From an uncultured Spartobacteria bacterium (GTDB taxonomy: Bacteria; Verrucomicrobiota; Verrucomicrobiia; Chthoniobacterales; Terrimicrobiaceae), in assembly GCA_903915315.1 (NCBI GenBank), contig CAIWSO010000298.1:1-9759 (forward strand): a DNA stretch of 9,759 nucleotides, given 5' to 3'. The notes below the pieces were generated by a model. It was given only the letters and a program-made list of their open reading frames with translations. It did no database searches and was not told the DNA's origin. Shown here piece after piece: positions 6,166 through 9,759 of the stretch. The position numbers and the translations under genes were made by a program. Position 1 is the stretch's first letter, and the number at the start of each line of letters is the position of its first letter.

Positions 6166-6960
6166 TTAACGTGTTGCGGCTGATTGGATGTAGGTTTTAA
6201 GACTAAGAACGGCTTGGGTGTGGATTTGGCAGATGCGGGATTCAGTAACGCCGAAGACCTTTGCGATTTCTGCCAGTCTGAGGTTTTCGAAATAATACAT
6301 TGCAAGTATCTTGCGTTGCATATCCGGGAGTTTCTGGATCCGATCCGCGACGAGTTTGGTCAATTCTTTTTTCATCGCCTCGTCACTGGCGGAAGGCTGA
6401 TTTTCATCAGCTACAAATTCGTGTTGGTTGGAATTATCATCATCCCCCAAGGAGGCGGCATCGAGTTCAACGTAGCTCAAGGGACGGAGCTCGTCTAATA
6501 GGGCGCTGTATTCCTCTGGAGTGATGCCGAGTTCTGCGGCAATTTCCGCTTCGGTTGATGGACGTCCAACTTTTTGCTCAAAGGCGGAGATGATGTCGGT
6601 GATTTTTTTGGCTTTGACGCGAAGAGAGCGGCTGAGCCAATCGCCGCGACGGAGTTCGTCCAATACGGCTCCCCGGATCCGCAGGGTGGCAAAGGTGGAA
6701 AAGGTGACGCCTTGGGAGGGATCGAAGCGTCGTTGGGCCTGGATGAGGCCGAGGAGTCCGACGCTGTAGAGATCATCGACTTCCACATGGGTTGGGAGGC
6801 TTGCCCGCATACGATCCACGATAGACTTAACCAAGGGAAGATGGGATTTTAAAAACTCTTCTTCGGTTTGAGTGGCTTCCCCGTAAGCGCGCATGACGGC
6901 GGAATACTTTCGAGCGTCAAGAGGGGGGGCGTGATCGGTGAGTTCTGCGTGGTGTATCAT
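6166..6960 (-). CDS. fliA: RNA polymerase sigma-28 factor, FliA/WhiG family
   Basis: An alternative sigma factor that directs RNA polymerase to late flagellar, motility and chemotaxis promoters, normally held inactive by FlgM until hook completion. Region 2 spans about residues 35-110: HLPLVKSIVDRMR, then DDLYSVGLLGLIQAQRRFDP, then FSTFATLRIRGAVLDELRR and DWLSRSLR. This is the RGAxLDELRxxDW signature that separates FliA/WhiG sigmas from other sigma-70 proteins. Region 3 is about 115-165. An acidic linker (GDDDNSNQHEFVADE) follows at about 172-187, and region 4 with its helix-turn-helix is about 195-257 (LAEIAKVFGVTESRICQIH). Total length of 264-266 residues is close to the family norm. I chose ATG at 6960, giving a 2-base gap after the upstream stop as at the motA-motB junction. 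GTG at 6966 (4-base overlap) is possible. No Shine-Dalgarno is evident for either. A C7 run lies near codon 13. The adjacent motAB supports a flagellar sigma rather than WhiG or SigD with another role. Confidence 0.94.
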   Translation of the reverse strand: MIHHAELTDHAPPLDARKYSAVMRAYGEATQTEEEFLKSHLPLVKSIVDRMRASLPTHVEVDDLYSVGLLGLIQAQRRFDPSQGVTFSTFATLRIRGAVLDELRRGDWLSRSLRVKAKKITDIISAFEQKVGRPSTEAEIAAELGITPEEYSALLDELRPLSYVELDAASLGDDDNSNQHEFVADENQPSASDEAMKKELTKLVADRIQKLPDMQRKILAMYYFENLRLAEIAKVFGVTESRICQIHTQAVLSLKTYIQSAATR

Positions 6961-6962
6961 GT

Positions 6963-7259
6963 TCACGCAGTGGGGTTGGCGGTATTTTCAGCGGCCTCGG
7001 CGGCTTGTGTCTTTTCGAGGGCCTCGGCTTCTGCCGCGGCGGCGGCAAGTTCCTCATCACGCAGTCGGGAGCGCTCGGTCACGACTTGTCTTGCGCAATA
7101 TTCCGCGACGGAACGGAATCCACGAAAGAGGAAGGCAATAACAAGGCATCCGACAGTCGCGTTGAAGACGGACACGCCCAATTCTTTATCGGATAAAATG
7201 CTGGCGGCCAGAGTCAAAGCAAAGCCAATGAAGCCGCCGATGAGTGTGAAATATTGCAT
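6963..7259 (-). CDS. Small two-helix membrane protein of unknown function in flagellar operon
   Basis: I do not recognise this 98-residue protein. Two hydrophobic segments (about residues 3-23 and 29-47) form a helical hairpin. A cytoplasm-type tail (about 48-98) follows, first basic (FRGFRSVAEYCARQ, then RSRLRDEE) and then Ala/Glu-rich (EELAAAAAEAEALEKTQAAEAAE), which suggests a continuous, possibly coiled-coil helix. Cysteines are at about 38 and 55. It is the first gene after the sigma-54-like promoter, and its TGA is 2 bases before the preferred fliA ATG, or overlaps the alternative fliA GTG by 4 bases, so it is almost certainly co-transcribed. It takes the place between flhA and fliA where flhF and flhG stand in many polar flagellates, but it has no GTPase or ATPase motif. 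The only Shine-Dalgarno-like GAGG is 14-15 bases from the ATG, rather far. Tight packing makes it a credible gene. Confidence 0.8.
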   Translation of the reverse strand: MQYFTLIGGFIGFALTLAASILSDKELGVSVFNATVGCLVIAFLFRGFRSVAEYCARQVVTERSRLRDEELAAAAAEAEALEKTQAAEAAENTANPTA

Positions 7260-7295
7260 TTAAAACGGGATTGCCTCGAGAAATCACAGTTATCA

Positions 7296-7313
7296 CAGCA
7301 ATTATTGCGCCAA
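7296..7313 (-). promoter_or_regulatory. Sigma-54 (-24/-12) promoter candidate for the 98-aa/fliA/motAB operon
   Basis: The minus strand reads TTGGCGCAATAATTGCTG. Against the sigma-54 consensus TGGCAC-N5-TTGC(A/T), the invariant GG and GC are present with exactly 10 bases between them, and the full TTGC plus T follows. Expected transcription start is near 7286, about 27 bases before the ATG at 7259. An AT-rich stretch and a pair of direct repeats lie upstream. The core GCAATAATTGC is also a palindrome around a central A. A second, similar element occurs at 2001-2018. Confidence 0.72.
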
Positions 7314-7368
7314 TATTTTTAAAATCTCAAAATCACTCATCAAAGTCGTTGGTGAAGACTTTACAGTG

Positions 7369-7415
7369 ATGGTTGGGGGAAAATTTGATGCACGCGGAAT
7401 GCTTGGGGGAAAATT
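7369..7415. repeat. Tandem pair of 17-base direct repeats (candidate activator sites)
   Basis: On the plus strand ATGgTTGGGGGAAAATT at 7369-7385 recurs as ATGcTTGGGGGAAAATT at 7399-7415: 16 of 17 bases identical, with a start-to-start distance of 30 bases, close to three helical turns. The pair lies between the flhA stop and the sigma-54-like promoter of the next operon, centred about 90 and 120 bases upstream of its expected transcription start. Enhancer-binding proteins of sigma-54 commonly bind at such distances. The units are not palindromic, which is atypical for such activators. The function is inferred from position only. Confidence 0.55.
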
Positions 7416-7451
7416 ATGCCGATCGGACTTCCTCCAGCGGATGGTGCTCGT

Positions 7452-9641
7452 CTAGGAGGCAGCTTGGTGAAGGGGATCCGGGGCTGATTTGTCACCTTGA
7501 GGGGGTAAAATAATGCCCATATTTTGAATTTCTGTTTGCGGAGGAAGTTCTTGGTAGGACAGAACAATTAGTTTTGGTAGTGAGGGCTCAAAGAAGCGCT
7601 TGAGGGCGAGGCGAAGTTCGGCACTCACAATGGCGATGGCAGAGAGGCCCTGTTCGGACATGGAGTTGGAGCGCACGGTGAGTTCGCGAAGGAGATATTG
7701 GGCCGAGTGGGCGTCCAAGGCCAATGTTGTCTCGAAGTGCGAGCGTTGAATGCGGTTGATGAGGGTTTGTTCCAATCGGGGGTCGATTGTGATCGCTTTG
7801 ACCAAACCGGGTTCGGTTTCGTATTGAGCGATGAAATACGTGCCGAGTCTTCGGCGGACCTGTTCGGCGAGTTCGTCGGGATTTTTGGTGACCGTGGCGA
7901 AGTCCGCAACGGCTTCGAGAATGAGCGGAAGATTTCTGATGGGGACACCCTCGCGAAGCAGGCTTTGAAGGATCCGCTGGATGATACCAAGGTTGACGAG
8001 ATCGGGAAGAAGTTCGGAAACGAGAGCTGGATTGGATTCCTTAACACGGTCGATGAGGCTCTGCACCTCTTGTCGGGTGAGGATGTGGTGAGCGATATTT
8101 TTGAGGGTTTCCGCAAGATGGGTGATGAGTACCGAAACGGCGTCGACAACGCTGTAGCCATTGATTTCAGCCGTGCGCTTTTCTTCTTCCGCGATCCAAA
8201 CTGCCTCGATGCCAAAGACGGGTTCGCGAGTGGGAACGCCCTTGAGGGTGATATGACTGCCGCTCACATTCATGGCCAGCCAGCGGTTCGGGATTAAAGA
8301 GGCACTGGCTATGGATTTGCCACGAAGCATGAATCGGTATTCGTTTGGTTCCAGTTCCAAGCTGTCGCGAATGGCAATCGGAGGAATGACCATGCCATTA
8401 TCGCGAGCGAAGCCCTTGCGAACTCCGGTGATGCGATCAAGCAATTCGCCGCCTTGGGTTTTATCTGCCAAGCGAAGGAGTCCATAGCCCACTTCGATCG
8501 AGAGGACCTCCGTTTCGATGAGGCGGTGGAAGTCTTCCGGTCCCTTGTTTTCGGCACCCTGTTGTGGGGATCCACCTTGGTTTTGTGCCCCGCCGCGCCC
8601 TCCACTTGGAGATGGTAGCGCGAGTGCGCCCTTGAGGCCTTTTGCCGGATCCAAGTCCTTGGTCTGCTTATTAAGGAGATAAGCTAAAAAACCGGTTATG
8701 CCACCGAGGGTAAAAAATGGAATGAGGGGCATTCCTGGAGCAAGACCCATGGCAGCAATGAGTCCTGCGGCAATAGAAACGGCGCGTGGGTAGGCGCTGA
8801 GTTGGGCTCCGATTTGGCTTCCGAGGTTGTTGTCACCTGGTGTTCGAGTGACAAGAAGGCCCGCAGCGACCGAGATAACCAAGGCTGGGACCTGTGAGAC
8901 CAAGCCGTCACCGATGGAGAGGAGTGTGTATTTTGCTAGGGCTTCCTCAAGGCCCATGCCCTTCTGGAGCATCCCGATCGCGAATCCCCCTAGAATATTG
9001 ATGATGGTGATCAGAATGCCAGCGACCGCATCGCCTCGCACGAACTTACTGGCACCATCCATCGCGCCATAGAAGTCGGCTTCTTTTTGGACTTTGAGTC
9101 GGCGCGATGTGGCGGTGATTTCATCGATGATTCCCGCGTTGAGTTCGGCATCGATTGCCATTTGTTTTCCGGGCATCGCGTCGAGAGTGAATCGGGCTGC
9201 TACCTCGGCAATACGCCCAGCGCCTTTCGTGATAACGACGAAGTTGATAATCACCAAAATAATGAAAACGACGGCACCCACGAGGTAGTTTCCCTGAATA
9301 AGCACATTACCAAAGGCTTCGATCACATGACCCGCGTAGCCGTCCAGAAGGATGAGTCGAGTGGATGCAATATTCAGCGCCAACCTTAAAAGTGTGACTG
9401 CCAAAAGAATCGTCGGGAAACTTGAAAATTCGGGAGGATCTTTGACATAAATAATGACCAGCAAAATCATCATCGAGAGTCCGATATTCAGCGAGAGGAG
9501 AAAGTCGAGAATCCAAGTCGGAACTGGCAGAACGAGCAGAAGAATGACGCCGAACAGGCCAAGCGTAAATATGAGGTCGGATTGCTTGAGCAGGTCGCTC
9601 CATTTAAAGCGGGATCCGGATGTGGAATTAGCTGCGGCCAT
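7452..9641 (-). CDS. flhA: FlhA, flagellar type III export gate protein
   Basis: FlhA is the inner-membrane export-gate protein that couples proton flow to flagellar substrate export and docks chaperone-substrate complexes through its cytoplasmic domain. The 729 residues show hydrophobic segments at about 24-46, 48-66, 75-100, 117-138, 205-223, 240-263, 285-301 and 306-323. The FHIPEP signature region is at about 139-175 (TKGAGRIAEVAARFTLDAMP, then KQMAIDAELNAG), including the conserved Asp164 of the AIDAEL stretch. The cytoplasmic domain runs from about 370 to the end and includes VLITHLAETLKNIAHHILTR at about 504-523. Residues 340-369 form a Gly/Ser/Gln-rich linker between the membrane and cytoplasmic parts. 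The protein is somewhat longer than the ~690 residues usual for the family, mainly through this linker and the C-terminal tail. ATG at 9641 follows the flhB stop by 4 bases. No Shine-Dalgarno is apparent, so translational coupling is likely. The flagellar neighbours argue against a virulence type III homologue (SctV). Confidence 0.97.
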   Translation of the reverse strand: MAAANSTSGSRFKWSDLLKQSDLIFTLGLFGVILLLVLPVPTWILDFLLSLNIGLSMMILLVIIYVKDPPEFSSFPTILLAVTLLRLALNIASTRLILLDGYAGHVIEAFGNVLIQGNYLVGAVVFIILVIINFVVITKGAGRIAEVAARFTLDAMPGKQMAIDAELNAGIIDEITATSRRLKVQKEADFYGAMDGASKFVRGDAVAGILITIINILGGFAIGMLQKGMGLEEALAKYTLLSIGDGLVSQVPALVISVAAGLLVTRTPGDNNLGSQIGAQLSAYPRAVSIAAGLIAAMGLAPGMPLIPFFTLGGITGFLAYLLNKQTKDLDPAKGLKGALALPSPSGGRGGAQNQGGSPQQGAENKGPEDFHRLIETEVLSIEVGYGLLRLADKTQGGELLDRITGVRKGFARDNGMVIPPIAIRDSLELEPNEYRFMLRGKSIASASLIPNRWLAMNVSGSHITLKGVPTREPVFGIEAVWIAEEEKRTAEINGYSVVDAVSVLITHLAETLKNIAHHILTRQEVQSLIDRVKESNPALVSELLPDLVNLGIIQRILQSLLREGVPIRNLPLILEAVADFATVTKNPDELAEQVRRRLGTYFIAQYETEPGLVKAITIDPRLEQTLINRIQRSHFETTLALDAHSAQYLLRELTVRSNSMSEQGLSAIAIVSAELRLALKRFFEPSLPKLIVLSYQELPPQTEIQNMGIILPPQGDKSAPDPLHQAAS

Positions 9642-9645
9642 GGGC

Positions 9646-9759
9646 TTATTGTGTCAGGCGACGGGCTTTCAGTTGGTGGAAGTAGTAGCGATGGGTACGG
9701 TAAACGTAACCTAGGATCTCTGCAATAGCCTGATAAAGTTGCGCAGGAACTGGTTGACC
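9646..9759 (-). CDS. flhB: FlhB C-terminus (partial; flagellar export gate / substrate-specificity switch)
   Basis: The last 37 codons of a gene that begins beyond the window's right edge, ending with TAA at 9648-9646. The translation contains PAQLYQAIAEILGYVYR followed by a basic tail (KARRLTQ). This matches the end of the FlhB cytoplasmic domain, where family members carry P-x-x-LYxAVAEVLAYVY close to the C-terminus. FlhB sits in the inner membrane as part of the flagellar type III export gate, and its cytoplasmic domain is autocleaved to switch export from hook to filament substrates. The NPTH cleavage site would lie upstream and is not visible here. The stop lies 4 bases before the flhA start, the usual flhB-flhA order. 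The short length limits certainty, but motif and neighbour agree. Confidence 0.88.
   Translation of the reverse strand, partial: GQPVPAQLYQAIAEILGYVYRTHRYYFHQLKARRLTQ

Noticed and set aside
5443..6183. A 246-codon open frame on the plus strand
   Set aside because: It lies wholly antisense to motA and the end of fliA, its translation has no recognisable domain and is rich in residues typical of reverse-strand shadows, and motA and fliA are unambiguous.
7337..7363. Possible sigma-28 promoter (TAAA, 15 bases, TTTGATGA, minus strand) upstream of the 98-aa gene
   Set aside because: The -35 part fits, but the -10 part matches GCCGATAA at only 4 of 8 positions. FliA autoregulation would be attractive, but the nearby sigma-54 match is far better.
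7625..8215. A 196-codon minus-strand open frame overlapping flhA in another frame
   Set aside because: Ser/Arg/Pro-rich composition typical of an out-of-frame reading of a moderately GC-rich gene. FlhA is continuous through this stretch.
7698..8297. A 199-codon plus-strand open frame
   Set aside because: Antisense to the well-supported FlhA cytoplasmic domain. No family features and no promoter or ribosome site seen.
8560..8640. Gly/Ser/Gln-rich insert in FlhA as a sign of fusion or frameshift
   Set aside because: The frame is continuous and the insert falls at the natural flexible linker between membrane and cytoplasmic domains, where length varies among FlhA proteins.

Overview
This window is a chromosomal flagellar locus. 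All recognised genes are on the minus strand, so reading order runs from high to low coordinates. The order is: the 3' end of flhB (cut by the window edge), flhA, a small two-helix membrane protein, a sigma-28 (FliA/WhiG) sigma factor, motA, motB, a 92-residue cysteine-containing protein, a ~680-residue exported proline-rich protein, and, after a 277-base intergenic region, a ~616-residue single-pass membrane protein with TPR-like repeats. The sequence is moderately GC-rich and tightly packed, with no tRNA, rRNA, insertion sequence, CRISPR or phage feature visible. The organism is a flagellated bacterium. Export-type signal peptides, an OmpA-like MotB and likely sigma-54 control suggest a diderm. 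The protein style and the unfamiliar genes around motAB make me lean to Verrucomicrobiota or a PVC relative, but this is an impression that no marker here proves.

Region 9759-7452 carries the export-gate genes flhB and flhA, separated by 4 bases and probably translationally coupled. Region 7451-7260 (192 bases) is a regulatory gap. It contains a strong sigma-54 (-24/-12) promoter match 38 bases upstream of the next gene and, about 90-120 bases upstream of the expected transcription start, two near-identical 17-base direct repeats placed where an enhancer-binding activator would sit.

Region 7259-2177 looks like one six-gene operon: 98-aa membrane protein, fliA, motA, motB, 92-aa Cys protein, 680-aa exported protein. 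Gaps are 2-15 bases. Four of its six members are not equally understood: fliA, motA and motB are clear, while the other three are unrecognised and would be motor- or motility-associated by context only.

Region 2176-1900 (277 bases) is the second regulatory gap. It holds a second sigma-54-like element matching the first at 13 of 18 positions, a possible sigma-70 promoter, and three perfect inverted repeats. It precedes the TPR membrane protein (1893-43). The last 42 bases show nothing identifiable.

Working model (inference): sigma-54 plus an activator turns on the middle-tier operon that makes FliA and the stator, FliA then acts on later genes elsewhere, and the TPR protein gene shares the sigma-54 input.
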